Positions 39,546 to 48,443 of a DNA stretch of 64,000 nt are shown in pieces; position 1 is the stretch's first letter, and each line of letters starts with the position of its first letter. The stretch comes from Streptomyces flavotricini (GTDB taxonomy: Bacteria; Actinomycetota; Actinomycetes; Streptomycetales; Streptomycetaceae). Below the pieces are notes generated by a model. That model was not told where the DNA came from. It did no database searches and saw only the letters and a program-made list of their open reading frames with translations. Made by a program: the position numbers and the translations under genes. The stretch covers positions 4,243,309-4,307,308 of the forward strand of contig NZ_JAINUL010000001.1 in NCBI RefSeq assembly GCF_020639365.1. The letters run 5' to 3'.

Positions 39546-41954
39546 TCAGGAAACCGCCGCGGGATCGGCCTGCTGGGCCACCCGCTCGGCGGGCGCGTCC
39601 TCGCCCTCGGAGTCGTCCCCGACCGCGATGCCGCGGCGCTTGGAGATGTACACCGCGCCGATGATGACGCCGATGGCCAGGACCGCGACGATCGCGCGTA
39701 CGGTCGCGCTCGTGTCGGGCCCGTAGCTGAACTGCACGACCGCGGGGGCGATCAGCAGCGCCACCAGGTTCATGACCTTGAGCAGCGGGTTGATAGCGGG
39801 ACCCGCGGTGTCCTTGAACGGGTCGCCGACCGTGTCGCCGATGACGGTCGCGGCGTGGGCCTCGCTGCCCTTGCCGCCGTGGTGGCCGTCCTCGACGAGC
39901 TTCTTCGCGTTGTCCCACGCGCCACCGGAGTTGGCGAGGAAGACCGCCATCAGGGTGCCGGTGCCGATGGCGCCCGCGAGGAACGAGCCGAGCGCGCCGA
40001 CGCCGAGCGAGAAACCGACGGCGATCGGGGTGAGGACCGCGAGCAGGCCGGGCGTGGCGAGCTCGCGCAGGGCGTCCTTGGTGCAGATGTCCACGACGCG
40101 CCCGTACTCGGGCTTCTCGGTGTAGTCCATGATCCCGGGGTGCTCGCGGAACTGGCGGCGCACCTCGTAGACGACGGCGCCCGCGGAGCGGGAGACGGCG
40201 TTGATGGCGAGGCCGGAGAAGAGGAACACGACGGCCGCGCCCAGGATCAGGCCGACCAGGTTGTTGGGCTGTGCGATGTCCAGGCTGAGGTTCATCTCGC
40301 CCGCCTTGGCCCCGACTTCCCTGACCGCGTTCGCGATGGCGTCGCTGTACGAGCCGAACAGCGCGGCCGCGGCGAGCACGGCGGTGGCGATCGCGATGCC
40401 CTTGGTGATGGCCTTGGTGGTGTTGCCGACGGCGTCCAGGTCGGTCAGCACCTGCGCACCGGCGCCCTCGACGTCGCCGGACATCTCGGCGATGCCCTGG
40501 GCGTTGTCCGAGACGGGCCCGAAGGTGTCCATGGCGACGATGACGCCGACGGTGGTGAGCAGGCCGGTGCCGGCCAGGGCCACCGCGAAGAGGGCGAGCA
40601 TGATCGACGTACCGCCGAGCAGGAACGCCCCGTACACGCCGAGGCCGATGAGCAGCGCCGTGTAGACGGCGGACTCCAGGCCGACGGAGATGCCGGCGAG
40701 GACGACGGTGGCCGCGCCGGTCAGGGAGGACTTGCCGATGTCCCGGACGGGACGGCGGTTGGTCTCGGTGAAGTAGCCGGTCAGCTGCTGGATCAGGGCC
40801 GCGAGCAGGATGCCGATCGCCACGGCGACGAGGGCCAGGATGCGCGGGTCGCCGGAGTGGTTGGTGATCGTGGCGTTCTCTACGCCGATGAGGTCCTTGT
40901 AGCTGGACGGCAGGTAGACGAAGACGGCGATCGCGACCAGGACCAGCGAGATCACGGCGGAGATGAAGAAGCCGCGGTTGATGGCGGTCATTCCGCTCCG
41001 GTCGGAGCGGCGCGGGGAGACCGCGAAGATGCCGATCATGGCGGTGATGACGCCGATCGCGGGCACGATCAGCGGGAAGGCCAGGCCGAGGTCGCCGAAG
41101 GCGGCCTTGCCGAGGATGAGCGCGGCCACGAGGGTGACGGCGTACGACTCGAAGAGGTCGGCCGCCATACCGGCGCAGTCGCCGACGTTGTCGCCCACAT
41201 TGTCGGCGATGGTCGCGGCATTGCGCGGGTCGTCCTCCGGAATGCCCTGCTCGACCTTGCCGACCAGGTCGGCGCCGACGTCGGCGGCCTTGGTGAAGAT
41301 GCCGCCGCCGACGCGCATGAACATCGCGATCAGGGCGGCCCCGAGGCCGAAGCCCTCCAGGACCTTGGGGGCGTCGGCGGCGTAGACCAGGACGACGCAG
41401 GAGGCGCCGAGCAGGCCGAGGCCGACGGTGAACATGCCGACGACGCCGCCGGTGCGGAAGGCGATCCGCATGGCCTTGTGCGAGACGTCGGTGAGGTCCT
41501 TGGCGGGCTCGCCCTCGGCGGGGGTGGCCTCGCGCGCCGCGGCGGCGACGCGCACGTTGGCGCGGACCGCGAGGCGCATGCCGATGTAGCCGGTGGCCGC
41601 CGAGAAGATGGCGCCCACGAGGAAGAAGGCGGAACGCCCTGCCCGCTGCGTCCAGTCGTCGGCGGGGAGCAGGAAGAGCAGGAAGAACACGACGACGGCG
41701 AAGATCCCGAGGGTGCGCAGCTGCCGGCCGAGGTAGGCGTTGGCGCCTTCCTGGACGGCGGCGGCGATTTTCTTCATGCTGTCGGTTCCCTCGTCGGCGG
41801 CGAGTACCTGGCGGACCAGGATCTGCGCGACGACGAGTGCGGCGAGTGCCACGGCCGCGATCACCATGACGATGAGCCGATTGTCATCGGTGAGTACTGC
41901 GGCTGCCAGATCGGAGTTACCGATCGGCGCGTTGGGGGTGAAGAGCCCCGTCAT
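39546..41954 (-). CDS. hppA: Membrane proton-translocating pyrophosphatase, K(+)-insensitive type
   Basis: Couples PPi hydrolysis to proton export. The 802 residues have about 16 membrane segments and the family motifs GGGIFTKAADVGADLVGKVE, DDPRNAATIADNVGDNVGDCAGM, and GGAWDNAKKLVEDGHHG. The motif GNTTKA carries Lys where K(+)-dependent forms have Ala (GNTTAA), so it should be potassium-independent. ATG at 41954 has GGAGG five bases upstream; the in-frame ATG at 42017 adds a leader with no ribosome site. C-terminal extension after about residue 770 is acidic. With ppa it gives the cell both soluble and membrane PPi turnover. Confidence 0.96.
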   Translation of the reverse strand: MTGLFTPNAPIGNSDLAAAVLTDDNRLIVMVIAAVALAALVVAQILVRQVLAADEGTDSMKKIAAAVQEGANAYLGRQLRTLGIFAVVVFFLLFLLPADDWTQRAGRSAFFLVGAIFSAATGYIGMRLAVRANVRVAAAAREATPAEGEPAKDLTDVSHKAMRIAFRTGGVVGMFTVGLGLLGASCVVLVYAADAPKVLEGFGLGAALIAMFMRVGGGIFTKAADVGADLVGKVEQGIPEDDPRNAATIADNVGDNVGDCAGMAADLFESYAVTLVAALILGKAAFGDLGLAFPLIVPAIGVITAMIGIFAVSPRRSDRSGMTAINRGFFISAVISLVLVAIAVFVYLPSSYKDLIGVENATITNHSGDPRILALVAVAIGILLAALIQQLTGYFTETNRRPVRDIGKSSLTGAATVVLAGISVGLESAVYTALLIGLGVYGAFLLGGTSIMLALFAVALAGTGLLTTVGVIVAMDTFGPVSDNAQGIAEMSGDVEGAGAQVLTDLDAVGNTTKAITKGIAIATAVLAAAALFGSYSDAIANAVREVGAKAGEMNLSLDIAQPNNLVGLILGAAVVFLFSGLAINAVSRSAGAVVYEVRRQFREHPGIMDYTEKPEYGRVVDICTKDALRELATPGLLAVLTPIAVGFSLGVGALGSFLAGAIGTGTLMAVFLANSGGAWDNAKKLVEDGHHGGKGSEAHAATVIGDTVGDPFKDTAGPAINPLLKVMNLVALLIAPAVVQFSYGPDTSATVRAIVAVLAIGVIIGAVYISKRRGIAVGDDSEGEDAPAERVAQQADPAAVS

Positions 41955-42153
41955 TCGTCCTCCTTGACGTGATGAGCTCAAGATGTGGACGGATTGTAGG
42001 GAGCTCTTCCCGATCAAAACAGTGCGCAGGAAACGGAATTGGCCTGCTCTTGCTCCTCAGCAATAGATCGCGTCACTCCATTACCCCCGAAAGAGGTAAT
42101 GGGACAAAGGCATTGACGCCTGATCATTGATCTAGGAAATGCCCCGGGGTATG
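41955..42153 (-). promoter_or_regulatory. hppA leader with candidate promoter
   Basis: On the minus strand TACAAT (41993-41998) fits a -10 about 40 bases before the hppA start, though no clear -35 lies 17 bases upstream. Further up, an eight-bp hairpin CCATTACC/GGTAATGG (about 42077-42101) stands in a low-GC patch. Not resolved which part is transcribed. Confidence 0.4.
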
Positions 42154-42180
42154 AAAAAAGGCCCTGCTCGGCAGGGCCTT
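42154..42180 (-). terminator. Rho-independent terminator of the anti-sigma-like gene
   Basis: Ten-bp stem (42158-42167 with 42171-42180), loop TCG, followed on the minus strand by six T. This is a textbook intrinsic terminator, 80 bases past the stop at 42261. Confidence 0.9.
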
Positions 42181-42260
42181 GATGAAGATCGGAAGAATCC
42201 CCGAACCGCGGGATTTGTGATACCGGCGGGACTGGCGGGACGTGCGAAGCCCGACGGGAC

Positions 42261-42701
42261 TTACGGGAGATCGGACGCGGCGGACACGGGCCAGCTCATC
42301 CGGATGGTCCCGCCCGCCTCCCCGCTCGTCACCTCGACGTCGTCGACGAGCCCGCTGATCACCGCGAGACCCATCTCGTCCTCGGTGTCGGTGTCCGGAT
42401 CCAGGGCGGCGTCGATGCCGGACACGGCGCCCTCCGGGCCGCCGGCCGGTCCGGGCACCTCGTCGCCGACCTCGATGGAGAACAGCTTCTCCTCCTCGGT
42501 CAGGACCACCCGGACGGGCGCGGTCAGCCCGTTGCTGAGATGCAGACCGACGGCGCGCGAGCAGGCCTCGCCCACGGCGAGGCGGACCTCGTCGAGCACG
42601 GCTTCGTCCACGCCGGCCCGCCGCGCCACGGCGGCCGCGACGAGGCGGGCCGTCCTGACGTGCTCGGGCTGGGCGCTGAAGCGCAGTTCAACGGTGGCCA
42701 T
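42261..42701 (-). CDS. Anti-sigma factor-like HATPase downstream of bldG
   Basis: Protein of 146 residues with the RsbW/SpoIIAB fold: VELRFSAQPEHVRTARLVAAAVARRA at the start, N box-like VRLAVGEACSRAVGLH, and MGLAVISGLVDDVEV as the G2 region. An acidic insertion (DAALDPDTDTEDE) lies before it. In S. coelicolor the gene after bldG encodes a BldG partner of this type. The N box lacks a clear Asn (EACSRA), so ATP binding may be altered. ATG at 42701. The hairpin 42782-42813 separates it from bldG. Confidence 0.9.
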   Translation of the reverse strand: MATVELRFSAQPEHVRTARLVAAAVARRAGVDEAVLDEVRLAVGEACSRAVGLHLSNGLTAPVRVVLTEEEKLFSIEVGDEVPGPAGGPEGAVSGIDAALDPDTDTEDEMGLAVISGLVDDVEVTSGEAGGTIRMSWPVSAASDLP

Positions 42702-42781
42702 GCGCGTCCCCCTCGGACTACGGGCGTGCCTTACAGAGGCCCGGACCGCTGTCGGTCCGCGCCCCCGCTCCTCTTCGGCTC

Positions 42782-42813
42782 CCCTCCGCGGCGCCCAGCG
42801 GCGCCGCGGAGGG
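42782..42813 (-). terminator. Attenuating hairpin between bldG and its partner gene
   Basis: Perfect 14-bp stem (42782-42795 with 42800-42813), four-base loop, nine bases after the bldG stop. It has no T tract, so partial read-through into the anti-sigma-like gene is likely; single-gene and two-gene bldG transcripts are described in S. coelicolor. Confidence 0.7.
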
Positions 42814-42821
42814 TGAAACCG

Positions 42822-43163
42822 TCAGTCGGTGGCTGCGACGGCGTCCTCCACCGTCGTGTGGATCGGGAACACCTTCGTCAGACCGGTGATGCGGAAAATC
42901 TTCAGGATGCGCTCCTGGTTGCACACCAGACGCAGCGAGCCCTCATGTGCACGGACGCGCTTGAGACCTCCCACGAGCACACCAAGCCCGGTGGAGTCGA
43001 GGAAGTCCACTCGCTCCATGTCGACAACCAGGTGGTAGCTGCCGTCATTCACCAACTCGACCAACTGCTCGCGCAGCTTGGGCGCGGTATACACATCAAT
43101 CTCGCCACCGACCTCCACGACCGTGCGGTCGCCGACAGTGCGAGTCGACAGGGACAGGTCCAC
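42822..43163 (-). CDS. bldG: Anti-sigma factor antagonist BldG
   Basis: STAS-domain regulator needed for aerial growth and antibiotic production in streptomycetes. The 113 residues match BldG nearly throughout from memory (MDLSLSTRTVGDRTVVEVGG). Ser57 in the motif FLDSTGLGVLVGG is the phosphorylation site, with Asp56 before it. GTG at 43163 has GGAGG six bases upstream. It works by binding anti-sigma factors when not phosphorylated. Divergent from the helicase gene, 81 bases apart. Confidence 0.97.
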   Translation of the reverse strand: MDLSLSTRTVGDRTVVEVGGEIDVYTAPKLREQLVELVNDGSYHLVVDMERVDFLDSTGLGVLVGGLKRVRAHEGSLRLVCNQERILKIFRITGLTKVFPIHTTVEDAVAATD

Positions 43164-43244
43164 GGATCCTCCAGCACCTTGCTATCGAGCGGCGCCCCCC
43201 AGGGGCCTCCCCACCCGTAGGCAGGGGAGGGATTGGCTGCCGCG

Positions 43245-45698
43245 ATGGCATTCAATCACTTACCGGCAGGCGCGCACGACGCCTTCCGACCATTGTCCCG
43301 CACGCCGGTGACACACTCGGTTCCAATGGCCAATACTCACCGTCCCGGTCGGCCCACGGCACCCGAGGACCCTCGACCCACTCCCGGCACGGTCCTGGAC
43401 CGGCTCTCACGGGGGCCTTCTCGAGCTGCGCGCATCACTCATACGGAGCACTTGCCCCCTCGGGAGGGTCGTCATGCAGTCTGGCCCGACCGCATCCGAA
43501 CGGATGTCGTAGCCGCGATCCAGGCCGCGGGCATCGACCATCCGTGGGAACACCAGGCCGCGGCCGCCGCGCACGCCCTGGACGGCGAGTCGGTGGTTGT
43601 CGCCACCGGCACCGCCTCGGGCAAGTCGCTGGCCTACCTCGCGCCCGTGCTCTCCGCCCTGGCCGACGGGGCGCAGGCCCCGAACGGGCGCGGTGCGACC
43701 GCCCTCTACCTGGCCCCGACCAAGGCCCTGGCCGCCGATCAGCGGCGCGCCGTACGAGAGCTGGCCGCTCCCCTCGGCAACGCGGTCCGGCCCGCGGTCT
43801 ACGACGGCGACACGCCGGTCGAGGAACGCGAATGGGTGCGCCAGTACGCGAACTACGTGCTCACCAACCCCGACATGCTGCACCGGGGGATCCTGCCCGC
43901 CCATCCCCGCTGGGCCTCCTTCCTGCGCGCGCTGCGCTACGTGGTCATCGACGAGTGCCACACCTACCGGGGCGTATTCGGCTCCCACGTGGCACAGGTG
44001 CTGCGCCGTCTGCGGCGGCTGTGCGCCCGCTACGGCGCCGATCCGGTCTTCCTGCTGGCCTCGGCCACCGCGAGCGATCCGGCGGCCGCAGCGTCCCGCC
44101 TGACGGGCGTACCGGTGCTGGAGGTCGCCGACGACGCCTCCCCGCGCGGCGAGGTCGTCTTCGCCCTGTGGGAGCCGCCCCTGACCGAGCTGCGGGGCGA
44201 GAAGGGTGCCCCGGTGCGCCGCACCGCCACGGCCGAGACCGCCGACCTGCTGACCGACCTGGTCGTCCAGGGGGTCCGTACGGTCGCCTTCGTCCGCTCC
44301 CGGCGCGGCGCGGAGCTGATCTCTGTGATCGCCAAGGAGCGGCTGGCGGAGGTGGACCGGTCCCTGCCCCGGCGGGTCGCGGCCTACCGGGGCGGCTATC
44401 TGCCCGAGGAGCGCCGCGCCCTGGAGCGGGCCCTGCACTCCGGCGAGCTGCTCGGGCTGGCCGCCACCACGGCCCTGGAGCTGGGCGTGGACGTCTCGGG
44501 CCTGGACGCCGTCCTGATCACCGGCTACCCGGGCACCCGGGCCTCCCTGTGGCAGCAGGCGGGCCGGGCCGGACGCTCGGGCCAGGGCGCCCTGGCCGTG
44601 CTGATCGCCCGGGACGACCCCCTGGACACGTATCTGGTCCACCATCCGGAGGCCCTGTTCCGCCGACCGGTGGAAGCCACGGTCCTGGACCCGGACAACC
44701 CGTACGTCCTGGCCCCGCACCTGTGCGCGGCCGCCGCCGAGCTCCCGCTGACGGAGCCGGACCTCGCCCTGTTCGGCCCGGCGGCCGCGGAGCTGATCCC
44801 GCAGCTGGAGGCGGCCAAGCTGCTGCGCCGCCGGGCGACCGCCTGGCACTGGACCCGCCGGGAGCGGGCCTCGGACCTGACCGACATCCGCGGCGAGGGC
44901 GGCCGCCCGGTGCAGATCGTCGAGGCGGCGACCGGGCGCCTGCTGGGCACGGTCGACGAGTCGGCGGCCCACACCGCCGTCCACGAGGGGGCCGTCCACC
45001 TCCATCAGGGGCGCACCTATCTGGTGAAGCAGCTGGACCTGGAGGATTCGGTGGCGCTGGTCGAGGAGTCCAGCCCGCCGTTCTCGACCACCGCGCGCGA
45101 CACCACCTCCATCTCCGTCCTGGAGACCGAGACCGAGATCCCCTGGGGTCCGGCCCGGCTCTGCTTCGGCTCGGTCGAGGTGACCAACCAGGTCGTCTCG
45201 TACCTGCGCCGCAAACTGATCACCGGCGAGGTGCTCGGCGAGGCCAAGCTGGACCTGCCGCCCCGCACCCTGCGCACCCGGGCCGTGTGGTGGACCGTGA
45301 CCGAGGACCAGCTGGACGAGGCCCGGGTCAACCCGGAGATCCTCGGCGGCGCCCTGCACGCCGCCGAGCACGCCTCCATCGGCCTGCTCCCGCTCTTCGC
45401 CACCTGTGACCGCTGGGACATCGGCGGGGTCTCCGTCCCGCTTCATCCCGACACCCTCCTCCCCACCGTGTTCGTCTACGACGGCCACCCCGGCGGAGCC
45501 GGCTTCGCGGAGCGGGCCTTCCACACGGCCCGCGCCTGGCTGACGGCGACCCGCGACGCGATCGCCGCCTGCGAGTGCGAGGCCGGCTGCCCGTCCTGCA
45601 TCCAGTCCCCCAAGTGCGGCAACGGCAACGACCCGCTCCACAAACGCGGCGCGATCCGCCTCCTCACCCGCCTCCTGTCCGAGGCCCCGCCCGCCTGA
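43245..45698 (+). CDS. DEAD/DEAH helicase with DUF1998/MrfB-type C-terminus
   Basis: Superfamily 2 helicase of 817 residues. Walker A ATGTASGKSLAY (about 118), Walker B VIDECHTYRG (about 234, DECH form), motif III LASATASDP, and the C-terminal helicase domain with ATTALELGVDVSG and QQAGRAGRSGQG (motif VI). The last part has CECEAGCPSCIQSPKCGNGN, the four-Cys zinc module of MrfB/Hrq1-like DNA-repair helicases. ATG at 43245 is used; GGGGAGG at 43224-43230 is rather far, so the TTG at 43233 remains possible. Convergent with the Tad operon. Confidence 0.92.
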   Translation: MAFNHLPAGAHDAFRPLSRTPVTHSVPMANTHRPGRPTAPEDPRPTPGTVLDRLSRGPSRAARITHTEHLPPREGRHAVWPDRIRTDVVAAIQAAGIDHPWEHQAAAAAHALDGESVVVATGTASGKSLAYLAPVLSALADGAQAPNGRGATALYLAPTKALAADQRRAVRELAAPLGNAVRPAVYDGDTPVEEREWVRQYANYVLTNPDMLHRGILPAHPRWASFLRALRYVVIDECHTYRGVFGSHVAQVLRRLRRLCARYGADPVFLLASATASDPAAAASRLTGVPVLEVADDASPRGEVVFALWEPPLTELRGEKGAPVRRTATAETADLLTDLVVQGVRTVAFVRSRRGAELISVIAKERLAEVDRSLPRRVAAYRGGYLPEERRALERALHSGELLGLAATTALELGVDVSGLDAVLITGYPGTRASLWQQAGRAGRSGQGALAVLIARDDPLDTYLVHHPEALFRRPVEATVLDPDNPYVLAPHLCAAAAELPLTEPDLALFGPAAAELIPQLEAAKLLRRRATAWHWTRRERASDLTDIRGEGGRPVQIVEAATGRLLGTVDESAAHTAVHEGAVHLHQGRTYLVKQLDLEDSVALVEESSPPFSTTARDTTSISVLETETEIPWGPARLCFGSVEVTNQVVSYLRRKLITGEVLGEAKLDLPPRTLRTRAVWWTVTEDQLDEARVNPEILGGALHAAEHASIGLLPLFATCDRWDIGGVSVPLHPDTLLPTVFVYDGHPGGAGFAERAFHTARAWLTATRDAIAACECEAGCPSCIQSPKCGNGNDPLHKRGAIRLLTRLLSEAPPA

Positions 45699-46106
45699 GA
45701 GCCCTCGTTCGGGGCCCCCGGGCCGCTCCGAGCCGGCCCGACGGCCCCGTACGCGAACCCCGGGACGGTCGGCGGCCGGCCCGGGCGGGCCCGCCCGGGC
45801 GGTGATCGTCGGGGCGAAGGGGCCCGTCGCGGGGCGGGCCCCCACCTCGGCGACCTCACCGTGGACGGTGCAGGAGGCCAGCGCCGCGCTCTGGGCCCCT
45901 GCGACGCGGCGGGCCGCGGCGCAGGCGGCCTCGGGGCCGTGGGTCCATGTCGCGGCCGCCGCCAGGGCCGCCAGGTCGGCGGCCGCCGCCGCGCGGTGCC
46001 GGGCCACGACGGCCTGGCCGAGCAGCAGCACCCCGCCGAACACCGCCCCCAGCACCGTCGCGACCAGGGCCGCCCACACCGTCGCCGAGCCCCGGTCCCG
46101 GCTCAT
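45699..46106 (-). CDS. Rv3654c-like TadE-related secreted protein, 3' end unresolved
   Basis: Begins MSRDRGSATVWAALVATVLG: one membrane helix (about 10-32), then Ala-rich sequence VARHRAAAAADLAALAAAATW with a Cys pair, as in Rv3654c. Start ATG at 46106 overlaps the tadE stop (ATGA). Relatives are about 110-135 residues and should end near 45700-45760, but no in-frame stop occurs there or anywhere until 43407, across the whole helicase gene on the other strand. The left coordinate given is only the edge of the helicase gene. Either a base error removed the stop or the gene runs on. Confidence 0.6.
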
Positions 46107-46480
46107 GGCGGCGGCCCCACGCTGTCCTCGGCCAGGGCCACCGCCTGCGCCCCGAGCCGCACCTGCAGCCCGCCCGGGCCCGGCGCCGGCGCGGACACCC
46201 GGACCCGCCACAGGTCCCCCTCCCGCTCCAGCCCCACCTGCGCCCCCGGCGGGGCGGCCGCCCGGGCCGCCGCCTCCGCCACGCCCGGCGGCTCCGAGCG
46301 GGCCGCCGCCCGGGCACCGGCCCGGGCCGCGTCCACGCACCGGATCTGCGCGGCCGCCGCCATCAGCGCCCACACCAGCAGCGCCGCGAAGAGCACCAGC
46401 GCGGGAATCACCAGGGCGGCTTCCGCCGTGACATAGCCCCGGTCGTCCGGACGCCGCCGCTTTTCCTCAGAACGGCACAT
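46103..46480 (-). CDS. TadE-family minor pilin
   Basis: Protein of 125 residues: basic N-terminus (RSEEKRRRPDDRG), then YVTAEAALVIPALVLFAALLVWAL, a TadE-type membrane helix with the Glu at +5 of the helix, followed by AAAAQIRCVDAARAGARAAAR. TadE proteins are minor pilins of the Tad/Flp apparatus. The ATG at 46480 lies inside the DUF4244 gene end (14-base overlap), showing tight coupling. Its stop overlaps the next gene (ATGA). Confidence 0.9.
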   Translation of the reverse strand: MCRSEEKRRRPDDRGYVTAEAALVIPALVLFAALLVWALMAAAAQIRCVDAARAGARAAARSEPPGVAEAAARAAAPPGAQVGLEREGDLWRVRVSAPAPGPGGLQVRLGAQAVALAEDSVGPPP

Positions 46481-46664
46481 CGAGTGCCTTCCCGATGGTC
46501 GATTGAAGTGCCGTGGAGACCACGTCACTCGTCACCACCTTGTACAGAACGGCTGCGAATGCACACGCCGCGATCGTGCCCATGGCGTATTCGGAAGTGG
46601 ACATGCCCGCGTCGTTCGTGTGACCGCTCATCGCCGACCGCAGACGAAACCAGATGATCCTCAT
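46467..46664 (-). CDS. DUF4244 Flp-type pilin candidate
   Basis: Protein of 65 residues, the likely major pilin of the Tad system. RLRSAMSGHTNDAGMSTSEYAMGTIAACAF holds the E-Y motif near the processing site (Glu in TSEYA) and one hydrophobic helix (about 27-48). ATG at 46664 has AGGAGG five bases upstream, the best ribosome site in the operon, fitting a product needed in many copies. Gap of 118 bases after tadC allows a separate promoter or processing site. Confidence 0.9.
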   Translation of the reverse strand: MRIIWFRLRSAMSGHTNDAGMSTSEYAMGTIAACAFAAVLYKVVTSDVVSTALQSTIGKALDVPF

Positions 46665-46782
46665 GACAACCTCCTGTTGATTCGGTTCTTGACGTGATCT
46701 CAGTGCTGATCCGAGTGGCCTTCTCAAGCGCCGAGTTGAGGGCCGCCGTGAGAGACGAGTTGCCGGTGTTTCTGATGTGACT

Positions 46783-47559
46783 TCAGGTGGAGGAGAGAAG
46801 ACCGGAGGCCATTCCGATCACCACCGGGGCCACTCCGACCGCGAGAAAGGCGGGCAGGAAACACAGCCCCACCGGAGCGGTCACGAGCACCGCCGCCCGC
46901 TGCGCCCGGGCACCGGCCTGCCGGGCCCGGTCCTCGCGCAGGGCCGTCGCCAGGCGGGAGACCGGTTCCGCGGCCGGGGCCCCCGTCCGGGCGGCCCGTT
47001 CCAGGCACTCGGCGAGCGCCCGGGCGCCCGGTATCTGCGCCAGCCTCCCCCACGCGGCGCCCGGTTCTCCTCCGAGCCGCAGCTCCGCCCCGGCCAGCGC
47101 CAGCCGCTCGCCGACCGGGCCGCCCAGTGACTCACCCACCACCTCGGCGGCCTCCACCGGCGCCGCCCCGGCCGCGAGGCACGCGGCCAGCAGATCGGCC
47201 GCGAAGGGAAGCTGCCGCTGCACCTCCCGCGGATCCACCCCGGCCGGCGGCCGCGCCCGCCGCAGCCAGCGCCACACCCCGATCGCCGCAGCGCAGCCGG
47301 CCAGCACCCCCGGCACTCCGCCGACCAGCACCCATGCCGCGAGCAGCGCCCCCGTCGGGCCCGCCCACACCGTCACCAGCGCCCGTATCCCGGACCCGAA
47401 CACCGGTGCCCGCCGGGCCGGTTCCACCGAGAGCAGCGCGGCGATCCGGCGCCGGGCCGCCCGCGCCCGGATCCGGGCCGCCACCGCCGAGGCCGCCCAC
47501 GGCACCACCACCGCGAGGCACAGCGCCGTCCCCAGCCTGTGGATCACGAAGCCGCCCAT
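46783..47559 (-). CDS. Type II secretion system F family protein (TadC)
   Basis: Inner-membrane platform protein of 258 residues. Membrane segments lie near 7-27, 70-105 and 225-255; the T2SSF domain includes VQRQLPFAADLLAACLAAGAAPVEAAEVVGESLGG in a cytoplasmic helical bundle. ATG at 47559 overlaps the tadB stop by one base. Paired with TadB it forms the platform on which the TadA motor acts. Confidence 0.9.
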   Translation of the reverse strand: MGGFVIHRLGTALCLAVVVPWAASAVAARIRARAARRRIAALLSVEPARRAPVFGSGIRALVTVWAGPTGALLAAWVLVGGVPGVLAGCAAAIGVWRWLRRARPPAGVDPREVQRQLPFAADLLAACLAAGAAPVEAAEVVGESLGGPVGERLALAGAELRLGGEPGAAWGRLAQIPGARALAECLERAARTGAPAAEPVSRLATALREDRARQAGARAQRAAVLVTAPVGLCFLPAFLAVGVAPVVIGMASGLLSST

Positions 47560-48443
47560 CACCGCTCCCCCGCCCGTACGATCCGCCGGCACCACAGCAG
47601 CCCCAGCGCCTCCAGCACCCCGCCGGCCAGCAGGCAGCCCCACCCGACCGGGGTGTGCAGCAGCACGCGCAGCGGGTCCGCGCCGAGCCCGGTGCCGATC
47701 AGCAGGCCGACCAACGGCAGCAGGGCCAGCACCACCGTGGTCGACCTGGCCCCCGCCAACTGGGCCCGCAGGGACTCCTGCCGGTCCCGCTCGGCCCGCA
47801 ACGCCCCCTCCAACCGGTCCAGTCCGGCGGCGAGCCCCGCGCCCCCGTCCACCGAGATCGACCAGCACGCGGCCATCCCGGCCAGCCCTTCCGCCCCGGG
47901 CTCCCCCGACGCCTGCCGCAACGCCTCGGGGACGTCCCCGCCGAACGCCGCGGCGGCCAGCACCCCCGCCTCCGCCGGGCGCGGACCACCCGGGCCCGCG
48001 ACCGTCCGCCGCATCGCCGCCGTCAGCGCCTGCCCCGGTTGGGGTCCCGACCGCAGCTCGCCCACCACCGCCCCGCACAGGGCGATCACCCCGGCGGCCC
48101 GGGCGCCGCGCTCCCGCTCCCGCTCCCGGACCCGCAGCCACCGGCGCACCAGCGGCACCGCCGCCGCGCCCACCGCCAGCGGGATCACCGACCCGCCGAG
48201 CAGCGCGACCACGAGCCCGACCCCGAGGCAGGACCACTCCCGCCACCGCACGACCCGTACCCGGACCGCGATCAACAGCCGCTCGCGGCGCACCGGACCG
48301 CGGGGCACCACGGGCCCGCCCCCGGCCAGCACCACCCGGGCCCGCCGGGCCACCCGGTCTCCCCCGGCCAGCGCCCAGGCGGCCGTCCCCGCGCAGAGCA
48401 CCCCGGCGAACAGCGGCACCGGCACCGCGGCCACCCCGCTCAC
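47559..48443 (-). CDS. Type II secretion system F family protein (TadB)
   Basis: Protein of 294 residues with membrane segments near 6-26, 70-98, 240-258 and 265-285. The cytoplasmic part has the T2SSF-type helices RGARAAGVIALCGAVVGELRSGPQPGQAL and EALRQASGEPGAEGLAGMAACWSISVDGGAGLAAGLDRL. GTG at 48443 overlaps the tadA stop (GTGA). Acts with TadC. Confidence 0.9.
   Translation of the reverse strand: MSGVAAVPVPLFAGVLCAGTAAWALAGGDRVARRARVVLAGGGPVVPRGPVRRERLLIAVRVRVVRWREWSCLGVGLVVALLGGSVIPLAVGAAAVPLVRRWLRVRERERERGARAAGVIALCGAVVGELRSGPQPGQALTAAMRRTVAGPGGPRPAEAGVLAAAAFGGDVPEALRQASGEPGAEGLAGMAACWSISVDGGAGLAAGLDRLEGALRAERDRQESLRAQLAGARSTTVVLALLPLVGLLIGTGLGADPLRVLLHTPVGWGCLLAGGVLEALGLLWCRRIVRAGER

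Noticed and set aside
45779..45800. 22-bp perfect G/C palindrome as a terminator or recombination site
   Set aside because: Could act as the convergent terminator of helicase and Tad genes, but it has no loop in its simple form and is equally explained by base composition; only used as a warning about sequence quality.
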